A DNA stretch of 53,912 nt, from positions 1-53,912 of the forward strand of contig JAOPYO010000309.1 of NCBI GenBank assembly GCA_025964575.1, in the 5' to 3' direction. The translations under genes and the position numbers were made by a program. The DNA comes from Actinomycetes bacterium. Its GTDB lineage: Bacteria > Actinomycetota > Actinomycetes > Streptosporangiales > Streptosporangiaceae. Below the pieces are notes generated by a model that made no database searches, had not been told where the DNA came from, and was given only the letters and a program-made list of their open reading frames with translations. Shown here in pieces: positions 40,901-49,045 of the stretch. Numbering within the stretch: the stretch's first letter is position 1; every line of letters starts with the position of its first letter.

Positions 40901-42070
40901 GCGCTGGTCGCCACCTGCAACCCGCGGGCCTACCGTCGGCTGGTCCAGGACTTTCCGGAGCTCCTGGCGGTCTTCCGGGTGTTCCGGCTGCCCGATCTGA
41001 GCGATCTGGCGACCCGGTTGGCGCTGCTTCACGTGCTGGCCGACGAGCGCCGGGTCACGATCGACTCCGACGCCCTCGACGTCGTACGGGAGGACCTGTC
41101 CCGGCTGCGGGGACCGGGGGAACTGGTCAACTCACGTCTCGTGGAGGCGTATCTGGATCGGGCCTGCCAGCGGCACATCGGGCGCGCGGGCGGCTCGCGG
41201 GACCGCCTGGTCCTGACGCCCCAGGACTTCAGCGGGGTAGCCGCGGAGATCGAACCATCGCTCCGGCCGCCCGGGGACGTCGACGGCTTCCTTCGCCGGC
41301 TCGACCAGATGATCGGCCTCGACCAGGTCAAGCAGGTGGTCCATGGACTGGCCGACGGCGCCCGCGACGGTGACGAAGCCACCCGGAACCTGATCTTCGT
41401 GGGCCGTCCCGGCACCGGGAAGATGACCGTGGCCGGGCTGGTCGGGGGGATCTATGCCGCGCTCGGGCTGCTCGACTCGGGTCACATCGTCGCCTGCCGT
41501 CCGGTCCATCTGGTCGGCCGCGACCTCATCGACACCGAGAACCGGGTGTACGCCATGGTCGAGCAGGCCATGGGCGGGGTGCTCCTCATTCAGGAGGCCC
41601 ACCGGCTGGAACGTTCGCCCGATGTGGTGGCCGAGCTGCTGCGGTACATGGAGGAGCGGCGCGGCAGGTTCATCGTCGTCTGTACGAGCCCGGCGGCGGA
41701 GATGGACGGCTTCCTGTCGGCCGGCCCGGACTTCCGCGCGATGTTCGGTGAGGTGGTGGAGTTCGCCGACTTCAGCGACCGGGAGCTCGTCCAGCTGTTC
41801 CAGCGGTTCGCCGAGCGGGATCTCTATATGCTCGATGAGGAGCTGCGGGCCGAGCTGATGGCCCGCTTCGCCCGGATGCGCGACGACGAGAGCTTCGCGT
41901 ACGGCCGGACGGTCCGGGAGATGTTCGAGCAGTCGGTGGCCCGGCAGGCGGCACGACTGGCCGGGCAGGATGTGACCGCCGCGACCGTGGCCCGGCTCAG
42001 CGCCCTTGACCTGCCCGAATCCGCACTTCAGCGAATGCTCGGCGATCTACATCAGAATAATCCCGGCTGA
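37949..42070 (+). CDS. Giant AAA-type ATPase with partly degenerate nucleotide sites
   Basis: 1373 residues from a GTG at 37949; no strong ribosome site. Residues 45-95 hold a Trp-rich module (GTWWIFGAWARWYRWHPSDG). About 100-440 is a helical domain. About 450-850 is a low-complexity Pro/Gly/Gln/Ala linker. Then two AAA-like units follow. The first (about 880-1040) has a P-loop-like LLVGEVHTGQRRLARM at about 890 without the Lys, so it is probably inactive. The second (about 1115-1373) resembles CbxX/EccA: IGLDQVKQVVHG, Walker A VGRPGTGKMTVAG near 1150, and LLIQEAHRLERS near 1211, where the Walker B Asp is Gln. Role unknown. Downstream is a small orphan protein. Confidence 0.85.
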   Translation: MAWGVGGGDGGYGAAPQQPAQDPFTAAERDTKAMVSAAWWPAAPPQQRQHAVAGRVLALPDGTWWIFGAWARWYRWHPSDGQWYLCPPPQSAATRQSARPVQQGQGVPELPPHVVPAGPDFDHDIPDPLPFVGQGISADLSARVRATVESAAALPVQDYPHWWALFSSSVPSTVAVSWGVMLWCAAAPVFDSRLDDDMLGLWTPYRAKPLPTVDAPRWLTAPPLEALVGLYAERLRASRVDAAVVVLRTMWAVASALREDVRFRARADALIAVVGATLSNPTMDYGALPYGDQALVQQWVTRVPPNLAPAMRIESSPGDNFRHAYYDLANAVTKVLGDPAEPSYLEPRLVAAALIAADLAVTKRDKVEQIVPWLDPEIRYTVQAVLTQNGHPLRRLWPVDNRLPEQLRANLGDQTEALLAAVYNVDLAWCRLAGGMPARPRGFPVPTAIITEIIGVDRARAAAAAAPITSPPGVAPLAQQYPPGGAQQGASAQPGWGADPIAPSPVGSPGQMPGQPPAAELPQTPADPAGQHWGAGFGLPGGLPPIQPPVEAPGQSWGQPPVQPAAFGMPAPPVPAGAPGGDQQPPGWGGGGGTPASPGWGAPAQPVQEPMAPAAFGMPAQGPEQYGQGQAGPGPSQPPVPGPLAGSQPEPNDDFAVPYTALGFGQGPAGPGGPPGPAGQPYGPPGGRPAGPQGQFADHGPGQGPDQHWSPPPMVSDEDPMATRMDGPRVPAEGQPMGGWSEAPAGGIAPGGEGPPHTRVLGAEQTSFDPGLGHEHGRGPGPESAGPVPPRPAQVGDNPGTRVMSETMVGGILDYAPLPDQPVEDIEPPLEQAARPVTERFGVRFVFRVGEEPEGERDPAVLLDELHRRAGWAQGIVEPAAESSAVAPSVLLVGEVHTGQRRLARMIALTLADAGAGDGAVRTADADDVRGAPPERIQSVLEAGGGASAVTLFERLDMAIMEALDPAVIAEAVRSVRADRPAHTALVATCNPRAYRRLVQDFPELLAVFRVFRLPDLSDLATRLALLHVLADERRVTIDSDALDVVREDLSRLRGPGELVNSRLVEAYLDRACQRHIGRAGGSRDRLVLTPQDFSGVAAEIEPSLRPPGDVDGFLRRLDQMIGLDQVKQVVHGLADGARDGDEATRNLIFVGRPGTGKMTVAGLVGGIYAALGLLDSGHIVACRPVHLVGRDLIDTENRVYAMVEQAMGGVLLIQEAHRLERSPDVVAELLRYMEERRGRFIVVCTSPAAEMDGFLSAGPDFRAMFGEVVEFADFSDRELVQLFQRFAERDLYMLDEELRAELMARFARMRDDESFAYGRTVREMFEQSVARQAARLAGQDVTAATVARLSALDLPESALQRMLGDLHQNNPG

Positions 42071-42223
42071 TCATCTGGAGTCGGCCGAGCACGCATCGTG
42101 ACCAGTTGATCTGGGCGGACCCCCGGTGAGGATGGCCTTCGAATGGCTCTCTTGGGTCATGTGCCTTCCGGTGAGTGACGCGTAGCCTGTTCACGGGTGT
42201 GGGGATGAACGGAGGTGGACGCG

Positions 42224-42409
42224 ATGATGCGCCAGCAGGAAGTTGATCTGCGCGTTCACGACCGTGTTGCACTGGACGAGATAGAGCTCTATTCCGAGAT
42301 CCTGAGTGCGGTGGCCACGGCCGACCGGTCGCTGACCACAGCGGAGATCGACATGGTGCTCGGGATACGTTCCGCAACCAGTCGTCGCGAATCTATGCCA
42401 CAGGAGTGA
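42224..42409 (+). CDS. Small conserved-looking acidic protein, function unknown
   Basis: 61 residues, ATG at 42224 with GGAGG nine bases upstream (a GTG at 42215 is the alternative). It reads MMRQQEVDLRVHDRVALDEI and then ELYSEILSAVATADRSLTTA, with EIDMVLGI near the end: one long helix followed by a short L-T-x-x-EID-x-x-LG helix. No signal peptide, cysteine or membrane segment. Similar short proteins occur in related actinomycetes in my memory, without a name. It could be a regulatory partner of the AAA protein upstream, but only closeness supports this. Confidence 0.65.
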   Translation: MMRQQEVDLRVHDRVALDEIELYSEILSAVATADRSLTTAEIDMVLGIRSATSRRESMPQE

Positions 42410-42457
42410 ATCACCGGTGGGGAGCGGTCCGGACGGAACCGTTCCTCACCGGAGTTC

Positions 42458-43588
42458 TCACCCCCCGAAGAGGTGGATGACCCCGTAGACGGAGGCGGCG
42501 ACCAGGCCGGCCATCGGGATGGTGAAGATCCAGGCCAGGACGATGTTGCCGGCCACTCCCCAGCGCACGGCCGACAGCCGTTTGGTCGCTCCCACGCCCA
42601 TGATGGACGAGGTGATGACATGCGTCGTGGAGATCGGCGCCTGCCAGATATAGGCGGTCGCATAGAGGATCAAGGAGGCCGTGGACTCGGCCGCGAAGCC
42701 CTTGGGCGGATCGAGCTCGATCACCTTGCGGCCCAGGGTACGCATGATCCGCCAGCCGCCGGCGTACGTGCCCAGCGACAGGATTCCGGCGCAGGAGATG
42801 ATCACCCAGATCGGGATCGACTTGCCGTCGGAGTGGCCGGTGGTCCACAAGGCCAGCACGATGATACCCATGGTCTTCTGGGCGTCCTGCAGACCGTGGC
42901 CCAGTGCCATCGCGGCGGCGGACAGCGTCTGCGCGATCCGGAACCGGCGGCTCACCCGGCCCGGATTGGCCCGGCGGAAGATCCACAGAATGGCGATCAT
43001 CACCAGGTAGGCCAGGAAGAAACCGACGATCGGGGATACCACCATCGGGACGACGACCTTGTCGACCACCGTGCTCCAGTGGACGGTCACCGAGGCGGCC
43101 AGACCGGCACCGACCGTGCCTCCGATCAGGGCGTGCGAGGAGGAGGACGGCAGGCCGAAATACCAGGTGATGAGGTTCCAGCTGATCGCCCCGAGCACCC
43201 CGGCCGCCACCACCGTCAGCCCGGCCACGCCGGAGGGCGGGGTGATCACGCCGCTGATGGTCTTGGCCACCTCCTGACCGAGGAACGCGCCCAGGAGGTT
43301 CATCGCCGCGGCCATCAATAGTGCGGCCCGGGGAGTCAGAGCCCGGGTGGAGACCGAGGTGGCGATCGCGTTGGCCGCGTCGTGAAAGCCGTTGGTGTAT
43401 TCGAAACCGAGTGCCACCACGACGACGAGCAGCAGCACCGCCGTCTCAGCGCCGGTTCGCCGGCCGACCAGCGCCACCAGGGTGACCAGCACCACCCCGG
43501 CCAGCAGTATGAGCGCGGCCTTGCCGTGCCCACCACCGGGCTTCATGGCCTCGCTCTCAGTTGCCGGGACTTTGGCGAGCGTACTCAT
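42458..43588 (-). CDS. PiT-family inorganic phosphate permease
   Basis: 376 residues, about ten helices. The family signature GFEYTNGFHDAANAIATSVSTR lies at about 60-81 and its echo at VTVVAAGVLGAISWNLITWY and SSSSHALIGGTVGAGL (about 152-167), with GHGLQDAQKTMGIIVLA and PISTTHVITSSIMGVGATKR later. PiT carriers import metal phosphate or, in this class, neutral metal-phosphate complexes with protons. AGGAG precedes the ATG. The DUF47 gene 91 bases upstream is its usual partner, so low-affinity phosphate uptake sits beside the high-affinity pst genes. Confidence 0.93.
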   Translation of the reverse strand: MSTLAKVPATESEAMKPGGGHGKAALILLAGVVLVTLVALVGRRTGAETAVLLLVVVVALGFEYTNGFHDAANAIATSVSTRALTPRAALLMAAAMNLLGAFLGQEVAKTISGVITPPSGVAGLTVVAAGVLGAISWNLITWYFGLPSSSSHALIGGTVGAGLAASVTVHWSTVVDKVVVPMVVSPIVGFFLAYLVMIAILWIFRRANPGRVSRRFRIAQTLSAAAMALGHGLQDAQKTMGIIVLALWTTGHSDGKSIPIWVIISCAGILSLGTYAGGWRIMRTLGRKVIELDPPKGFAAESTASLILYATAYIWQAPISTTHVITSSIMGVGATKRLSAVRWGVAGNIVLAWIFTIPMAGLVAASVYGVIHLFGG

Positions 43589-43679
43589 GACTCCTCGTCC
43601 AGTGGTGTGGAGACGCGTTCGCAGGCGCGCGGTGCTGCCTGAATCGCTCGGTTCCTCGTCGGGAGGTTCTTCACCTCGT

Positions 43680-44297
43680 TCAGGACTCCTTGACCGCGAT
43701 AGTCTCGATGGTGTTGGCGACGTGCTCGAAGGCGTCGGCGGCCTCCTCGAGGCAGTCGATCACCTGCTTGAGTTTCATCACGGTGAGCGCGTCGTAGTCA
43801 CCGCTGAACAGCTTGACCAGTAGCCGTCGATAGACCTGGTCGCCCTGGTTCTCCAGCCGGTTGATCTCGATCCAATACTCTTCGAGCTCCTTCATCGAGC
43901 GCAGCCGGGGCATGGCCTCGGCGGTCAGCTCAGCGGCACGTTCCAATACCTCGACCTGGTTGACGATGTCCTTGGGAAGCACATCGATCTTGTAGAGGAC
44001 GACCAGGTCAGCGGCCTCTTCCATGTAGTCCATGACATCGTCGAGCAGTGAGGCGAGGCGGTAGATGTCCGCCCGGTCGAACGGAGTGATGAAGGTTTCG
44101 TTCAACCGGCGCATGATCGCGTGGGTGTACTCGTCACCTGCGTGCTCGCAGGCGCGTATCTTCTCCGCGACGGCTTCCCTGTCGGTGCCGTCGCTGATGA
44201 GTTCCACGAGCAACCTGGCACCAGTGACCAGATTGTTCGCGGAATCAGCGAACATGTCGTAGAAGCTGTCCTCACGCGGGGTGAGACGCAATCGCAC
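43680..44297 (-). CDS. DUF47/PhoU-like protein, partner of PiT
   Basis: 205 residues, GTG start with AGGAG upstream. All-helical with the metal-cluster motifs EHAGDEYTH-type (KIRACEHAGDEYTHAIMRRL, about 66-85), DDVMDYMEEAADLV (about 105-118) and NRLENQGDQVYRRLL (about 150-164). DUF47 proteins resemble PhoU and are encoded next to PiT or MgtE carriers, whose activity they restrain or coordinate. The gene precedes the PiT gene by 91 bases in the same direction, so they likely form one operon. Confidence 0.93.
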   Translation of the reverse strand: MRLRLTPREDSFYDMFADSANNLVTGARLLVELISDGTDREAVAEKIRACEHAGDEYTHAIMRRLNETFITPFDRADIYRLASLLDDVMDYMEEAADLVVLYKIDVLPKDIVNQVEVLERAAELTAEAMPRLRSMKELEEYWIEINRLENQGDQVYRRLLVKLFSGDYDALTVMKLKQVIDCLEEAADAFEHVANTIETIAVKES

Positions 44298-44524
44298 GGC
44301 GTACTCCTGGAGAGCGGGAAACGATCCGCTGAGGATGGTAGGCGCAACCGGGACGAAAAAGAACCTCGCCCTAACTCAGGAAGAGATCCTTCTCCCCCAC
44401 CTCAACGTTGCCCCTAGATCAAGTGCCGCACACCTCAACGCATGAGTTACCGCACCTTATCGGGTCTAACCGCCCGACTCACTCGCTCAATCCTCGTGCC
44501 CGCAGCCGATTCGGCGATGCCGAT

Positions 44525-44571
44525 ACCGTACGGTCGACCGGTAGGTTCGGTGGATGCCGGTACCGTACGGT
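44525..44571. promoter_or_regulatory. Two ACCGTACGGT palindromes upstream of the HMA gene
   Basis: ACCGTACGGT occurs at 44525-44534 and 44562-44571, a 37-base step. Each copy lies within a longer match (GATGCCG-TACCGTACGGTCG), so the block has been duplicated. The second copy ends 68 bases from the HMA start. Candidate operator for a metal-responsive regulator of the copper-chaperone-like gene, or for the DUF47 gene on the other side. The rest of 44298-44639 shows no gene. Confidence 0.5.
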
Positions 44572-44639
44572 CGGTCGGCAGGGCTCGGCCGCCGTGGCGG
44601 CCGGGGAGCCGTACGTGAGAATCAACACAGGAGAAACAC

Positions 44640-44870
44640 ATGGTTGAGGTCCGCTACAGCGTGCCCGCGATCAGCTGTGACCACTGCGTGAACGCGATCA
44701 CCGGCGAGGTCGGCCAGGTGCCCGGCGTCAGCGAGGTGACGGTCGACCTCGGCGCCAAGATGGTCACGGTCCGTGGGAAGGACCTGGACGACTCCGCCCT
44801 GCGCGCGGCCATCGACGTGGCCGGCTACGACCTCGCCCCCAACGACTTCACCCCGCCGATCTTGATGTGA
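44640..44870 (+). CDS. Heavy-metal-associated (HMA) domain protein, copper chaperone type
   Basis: 76 residues, one HMA domain (PF00403). The metal motif is the Cys pair of AISCDHCVNAI at residues 13-16, then GEVGQVPGVSEVTVDLGAKM and GYDL. Such proteins carry Cu(I) to a P1B-type ATPase. The usual CopA or CsoR genes are not adjacent. Start ATG at 44640 with AGGAGAAACAC upstream. Its last codons and stop lie inside a 23-base perfect inverted repeat, an uncommon arrangement in which the gene end also forms the terminator stem. Confidence 0.92.
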   Translation: MVEVRYSVPAISCDHCVNAITGEVGQVPGVSEVTVDLGAKMVTVRGKDLDDSALRAAIDVAGYDLAPNDFTPPILM

Positions 44871-44917
44871 GCCACCCTTCGAGTTTCGTCGATAGGTGGC
44901 TCACATCAAGATCGGCG
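44854..44917. terminator. 23-bp perfect inverted repeat including the HMA stop codon
   Basis: Arms 44854-44876 and 44895-44917 match over all 23 bases, loop 18. The left arm contains the last five codons and stop of the HMA gene. The right arm lies 27 bases from the pstB stop on the other strand, so it can also end that transcript. There is no T run. Confidence 0.85.
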
Positions 44918-44943
44918 AGGCAAGGGGTTGAGCGGGGCGAGGT

Positions 44944-45720
44944 TCAGCCGAAGCGGCCCGTGATGTAGTCCTCGGTGGCCTTCTCGCCGGGGTTGGTGAA
45001 AATCTTGCTGGTGTCGTCGATCTCGATCAGCCTGCCGGGCTTGCCGGACCCCGCGATATTGAAGAAGGCCGTACGGTCACTGACTCGCGCGGCCTGTTGC
45101 ATGTTGTGAGTGACGATGACGATCGTGTACTGCGTCTTCAGTTGGGAAACCAGGTCCTCGATCGCCAGCGTGGAGATCGGGTCGAGGGCCGAGCACGGCT
45201 CGTCCATCAGCAGCACCTGCGGCTCGACGGCGATGGCCCGGGCGATGCAGAGCCGCTGCTGTTGGCCACCGGACAGACCGGCGCCCGGCTTGGCGAGGCG
45301 GTCCTTGACCTCGTTCCACAGGTTCGCGTGGTGCAGGGACTTCTCGACGATCTCGTCGAGCCGGGCCTTGCCGCGCACCCCGTTGAGCTTGAGCCCCGCG
45401 GCCACGTTGTCGTAGATCGACATGGTGGGGAAGGGGTTGGGGCGCTGGACCACCATGCCGACCACCCGGCGGACCGCTACCGGGTCCACCGAGGCGCCGT
45501 ACAGGTCCTCGTCGTCGAGGAAGACCTTGCCCTCCACCCGCGTGCCCGGAATCACTTCGTGCATCCGGTTGAGGGTGCGCAGGAAGGTCGACTTACCGCA
45601 GCCGGAGGGGCCGATGAAGGCCGTGACCGAGCGCGGCTCAACGGTCATCGAAACGTCTTCGATGGCGTGGACCTGACCGTAGTAAGCGTTGAGTCCGGAG
45701 ACTTCGATCCGCTTGGCCAT
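44944..45720 (-). CDS. pstB: PstB, phosphate ABC transporter ATPase
   Basis: 258 residues. Walker [10 protein letters not shown] (about 32-40), Q-loop, signature [14 protein letters not shown], Walker [14 protein letters not shown] and the H-loop VTHNMQQA are intact. [20 protein letters not shown] and [19 protein letters not shown] are typical of PstB. It energises high-affinity phosphate import with PstA and PstC. AAGGAG precedes the ATG; it lies 14 bases behind pstA. Confidence 0.97.
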   Translation of the reverse strand: MAKRIEVSGLNAYYGQVHAIEDVSMTVEPRSVTAFIGPSGCGKSTFLRTLNRMHEVIPGTRVEGKVFLDDEDLYGASVDPVAVRRVVGMVVQRPNPFPTMSIYDNVAAGLKLNGVRGKARLDEIVEKSLHHANLWNEVKDRLAKPGAGLSGGQQQRLCIARAIAVEPQVLLMDEPCSALDPISTLAIEDLVSQLKTQYTIVIVTHNMQQAARVSDRTAFFNIAGSGKPGRLIEIDDTSKIFTNPGEKATEDYITGRFG

Positions 45721-45734
45721 GGGATGGATACTCC

Positions 45735-46631
45735 TTAGCGGGTAGCAGGCTTACGCAGCCAGGCGATCAGCCGAGCCACCAGGTTGAGCAGCATGATGAT
45801 GATGATCAGAAGCAGTGCGCCAGCCCAGGCACGGTCGACGGCGTTGAGGTTCGGGTCGGTCGACTGGTCCCAGATGAAGGTGGGCAGAGCCTCTTGCGGC
45901 CCCTGGAACGGGTTGGGATTGATCGCCTTGGTGACGAAGTTGGTGAGCAGTAGTGGGGCGGTCTCACCCATGACCCGGGCCACCGCGAGCATGACACCGG
46001 ACAGAATGCCGGTGAGCGCGGTCGGCAGCACCACGAACATGATGGTGCGCCATCGCGGCACGCCCAGCGCGAAGGAGGCCTCGCGCAGGTCGTTCGGGAC
46101 CAGCTTGAGCATCTCCTCGGTGGTACGCACCACCGTCGGGGTCATCAGGATCGCCAGTGCCATCGCTCCGGCGAAGCCGGAGAAGCCGAAGCCCAGCCCG
46201 AGCAGCCAGAACGCGAGCACGAACAGGCCGGCCACGATGGAGGGGACACCCGTCATCACGTCGACGAAGAAGCTGACGGCCTTGGACAGCCGACCACCTT
46301 GGGCGTACTCCACCAGGTAGACGGCCGTGAGCAGGCCGAGCGGGACGGCCAGCGCGGCGGCCAGGGCCACCTCCTGCAGGGTCCCGATGAGCGCGTGGTA
46401 GACACCGCCGCCGGGGTCATGACCGGCCAGGCCGTTCATGGAGTGGGTGAGGAAGGTGGCGTCCAGCCGTTTGGCACCGTTGCTGACCACGGTCCACAGC
46501 ACCGACACCAGCGGGATCAGCGCCAGCAGGAACGACAGGTAGACCAGTGCCTGGACGACCCGGTCCTTGATCTTGCGGCCGGCTGAGACCTGGGTCAGCG
46601 ACGGGGTCTGCCTGGAAGTGACGGCGCTCAC
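45735..46631 (-). CDS. pstA: PstA, phosphate ABC transporter permease
   Basis: 298 residues from the GTG at 46631, with AAGGAG six bases before it inside the end of pstC (four-base overlap GTGA). Six helices. The EAA-like loop is [20 protein letters not shown], the ABC coupling segment of this permease type. The sequence [17 protein letters not shown] and [13 protein letters not shown] match PstA. Confidence 0.95.
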   Translation of the reverse strand: MSAVTSRQTPSLTQVSAGRKIKDRVVQALVYLSFLLALIPLVSVLWTVVSNGAKRLDATFLTHSMNGLAGHDPGGGVYHALIGTLQEVALAAALAVPLGLLTAVYLVEYAQGGRLSKAVSFFVDVMTGVPSIVAGLFVLAFWLLGLGFGFSGFAGAMALAILMTPTVVRTTEEMLKLVPNDLREASFALGVPRWRTIMFVVLPTALTGILSGVMLAVARVMGETAPLLLTNFVTKAINPNPFQGPQEALPTFIWDQSTDPNLNAVDRAWAGALLLIIIIMLLNLVARLIAWLRKPATR

Positions 46632-47608
46632 ACGAACTCCTTGCGCCTGGCGACGACCCACCGGGCGCCGATGTTGACCAGCAGGGTGATGACGAAGAGC
46701 ACGAGACCGGAGGCGATCAGGGCGTTCTTCCCGACCGGGCCGGCCATCCCGAAGGTGTTGGCGATGTTGGCGGCGAAGGTGTTGCCGCCGTCCTGCAGGA
46801 TGTGCCAGTTGATCCCCGGGGTGACCGACAGCACCATCGCGACGGCGATGGTCTCGCCCATCGCCCTGCCCAGACCGAGCATCGCGGCGCTGATCACACC
46901 GGAGCGGCCGAACGGCAGGACCGCCAGCCGGATCGTCTCCCAGCGGGTCGCGCCCAGTGCCAGCGCGGCCTCGATGTTGGCCCGTGGCACCTGGAGGAAA
47001 ACCTCACGGGAGATGGCGGAGATGATCGGCAGGATCATGATGGCCAGCACGATGGAGGCGGTGAAGATGGACCTGCCTCCGGGGCTGCCGCCGCCGAAGA
47101 GCGGGAACCAGCCGAAGTAGTCGCTGAGGAATCCCGAGATCGAGGTCATCTTCGTCACGAGGAAGTTCAGGCCCCACAGGCCGTACACGATGCTGGGCAC
47201 GGCCGCCAGGAGGTCCACGACATAGCCGAGCCCGCTCGCGAGCCGCTTGGGCGCGTAGAACGAGATGAACAGCGCGATGCCGATGGCCACCGGGGTCGCG
47301 ATGATGAGCGCCAGGAAGGACGACAGCACCGTGCCGAAGGCCAGCTGCGCGATACAGAAGCTGGCCGGGCTGTTGTCCGGGTTCCATGCCTGGGTGGTCA
47401 GGAAGTTCGACTTGTCGGCCTGGATTGCGGGGATCGCCTTCCAGATCAGGAACGCGGCGATCGCCGCCATGATGGCCAGGATCGTGATCCCGGAACCACG
47501 GGCGGCACCGGCAAAGAGCCGATCGCCCAGGCGCCCAGTGCTCATTCTGGGGCTGACACGTTGAGCTCCGGCCGCGACCGCCTGATCGACGCCGGTCTCG
47601 CTTGTCAC
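46628..47608 (-). CDS. pstC: PstC, phosphate ABC transporter permease
   Basis: 326 residues from the GTG at 47608 (GGGAGG upstream); an earlier in-frame ATG lacks a ribosome site. Six helices. Family blocks: SFYAPKRLASGLGYVVDLLA, AAVPSIVYGLWGLNFLV and the coupling loop EVFLQVPRANIEAALALGAT. It pairs with PstA in the membrane to form the phosphate channel. Preceded by a strong hairpin at 47687-47717 that may lower its expression relative to pstS. Confidence 0.95.
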   Translation of the reverse strand: MTSETGVDQAVAAGAQRVSPRMSTGRLGDRLFAGAARGSGITILAIMAAIAAFLIWKAIPAIQADKSNFLTTQAWNPDNSPASFCIAQLAFGTVLSSFLALIIATPVAIGIALFISFYAPKRLASGLGYVVDLLAAVPSIVYGLWGLNFLVTKMTSISGFLSDYFGWFPLFGGGSPGGRSIFTASIVLAIMILPIISAISREVFLQVPRANIEAALALGATRWETIRLAVLPFGRSGVISAAMLGLGRAMGETIAVAMVLSVTPGINWHILQDGGNTFAANIANTFGMAGPVGKNALIASGLVLFVITLLVNIGARWVVARRKEFV

Positions 47609-47686
47609 GGAATTGCCTCCCTCAGGGTCCGGGGGACCGGGGATGGCACGGGGGGTCATGCCCGAGCCTCCCCGGGAGCAGAACTT

Positions 47687-47717
47687 GCCCCGCCACCGAG
47701 GTTATCGGTGGCGGGGC
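47687..47717 (-). terminator. 13-bp intercistronic hairpin between pstS and pstC
   Basis: Arms 47687-47699 and 47705-47717 pair perfectly around a five-base loop. The hairpin follows the pstS stop by 15 bases. It probably stops part of the transcription, so that the binding protein is made in excess over the permease. Confidence 0.8.
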
Positions 47718-47732
47718 CATTGTTCTTCCTGG

Positions 47733-48839
47733 TCAGGACAGAGCCTTCACGGCGGTCTGGACCTTGGTGAGAACGCTGTCGGGAAGCGGGGCGTAGCCGA
47801 GCTTGGAGAGCGCGGCCTGGCCGGCGGAACCCGAGGTGTAGGTCAGGAAGGCTTTCACGAAGCCGGCCTGGTCGGTCGGAAGACCCTTCTCGCAGACGAT
47901 CTCGTACGTGACCAGGACGATCGGGTAGGCGCCCGCGGCGGTGGTCTTGTAGTCGATCTTGAGGGCCAGGTCGTTGCCGGTGCCGGTCGGGGTGGCGCTG
48001 GCGACGGCCTTGCCGGCGCTGTCGGCGCTCAGCTCGGTGTACTCACCGGCGCCGTTCTTGATCTTGGAGGTCGCCAGGCTGTTGTTGGTGGCGAACGACA
48101 TCTCGACGTAGCCGATGGAACCGTCGGTCTGCTTCAGGGCGGTGGAGACACCATCCGAGCCCTTGAGGCCCTGACCGCCGGGGGCGGTCCACTTCTTGCC
48201 GCCGGCGAACTTCCAGATATCCGGAGCCGTAGCGGTCAGGTACTTGGTGAAGTTGTCGGTCGTACCTGAGTCGTCAGAGCGGTGGAGCGTCTTGATCGCC
48301 GTGGAGGGCAGCGTGGCGCTGGGGTTGTCCTTCTTGATCGCGGGGTCGTTCCAGGTCTTGACGGTCCCGGCGAAGATGCCCGCTACAGTGGCCGGTGAGA
48401 GCTGAAGGCCGGTGACACCCTTGAGGTTGTAGGCGACCGCGATCGGGCCGACGACCATCGGCAGGTCGATGGCCTTGCCGGTCTTGCAGCGCGCGTCGGC
48501 CGGGGCGTGCTCCTCGGGCTTCAGGGCCGAGTCCGACCCGGCGAAGGCGACCTGGCCGGACGTGAAGGCCTGCACACCCGCGCCCGAACCGCTCGGGTTG
48601 TAGTTGAGGGTGGCACCGGCGCAGCTGGCGCTGTAGCCCTTCGACCACTCCTCGATCGCGTTCTTCTGGGCGCTGGAGCCGGCGGCGTTGACGGTGCCCT
48701 TGACACAGTCACTCGACGAGGCCGCGGGGGCTGAACTCGACGAGCCACTGCTGTTGTTGTCCGACCCGCACGCAGAGAGTGCAAGCGCACCCGCAACGAC
48801 TACGCCGCCGAGCGCGGCGAACCGAGTGCCGTTCTTCAC
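47733..48839 (-). CDS. pstS: PstS, phosphate-binding lipoprotein
   Basis: 368 residues from the GTG at 48839, with GGAGGAGAT upstream. The lipobox is ALSACGS near residue 24, and a Ser-rich linker follows (SDNNSSGSSSSAPAASSSD). The PBP domain has the phosphate-binding segments NAAGSSAQKNAIEEWSKGYS, SGSGAGVQAFTSGQVAFAGS and LHRSDDSGTTDNFTKYL, where Ser, Thr, Arg and Asp bind phosphate. First gene of pstSCAB. A PHO box lies at 48950-48970, 111 bases upstream of the start. Confidence 0.97.
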   Translation of the reverse strand: MKNGTRFAALGGVVVAGALALSACGSDNNSSGSSSSAPAASSSDCVKGTVNAAGSSAQKNAIEEWSKGYSASCAGATLNYNPSGSGAGVQAFTSGQVAFAGSDSALKPEEHAPADARCKTGKAIDLPMVVGPIAVAYNLKGVTGLQLSPATVAGIFAGTVKTWNDPAIKKDNPSATLPSTAIKTLHRSDDSGTTDNFTKYLTATAPDIWKFAGGKKWTAPGGQGLKGSDGVSTALKQTDGSIGYVEMSFATNNSLATSKIKNGAGEYTELSADSAGKAVASATPTGTGNDLALKIDYKTTAAGAYPIVLVTYEIVCEKGLPTDQAGFVKAFLTYTSGSAGQAALSKLGYAPLPDSVLTKVQTAVKALS

Positions 48840-48949
48840 GGGGAAATCTCCTCCTGAGTTGATGGGCGGTGGGATCCCCGTGTTTGTCCAGGCAGTGGGG
48901 CCACCGTCAGGGATGAACCTAGGGAGGGGAGGTGTCCAAGCACCCTGAT

Positions 48950-48970
48950 CCAGGTAAACGCAGGGTGAAC
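48950..48970 (-). promoter_or_regulatory. PHO box of the pst operon
   Basis: On the minus strand GTTCACCCTGC is followed directly by GTTTACCTGG. Two 11-base direct repeats starting GTTCACC are the PhoP binding form known from streptomycetes. A further GTTTACC unit lies at 49025-49019, so PhoP may bind more than one dimer. It predicts induction on phosphate starvation. Confidence 0.85.
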
Positions 48971-49045
48971 TAGATCGGGCGGCACTGCGAAGAATGTCTC
49001 GATTTGATATTGACATCAGGTAAACAAGTCCCCAGGCGGAGGTCA

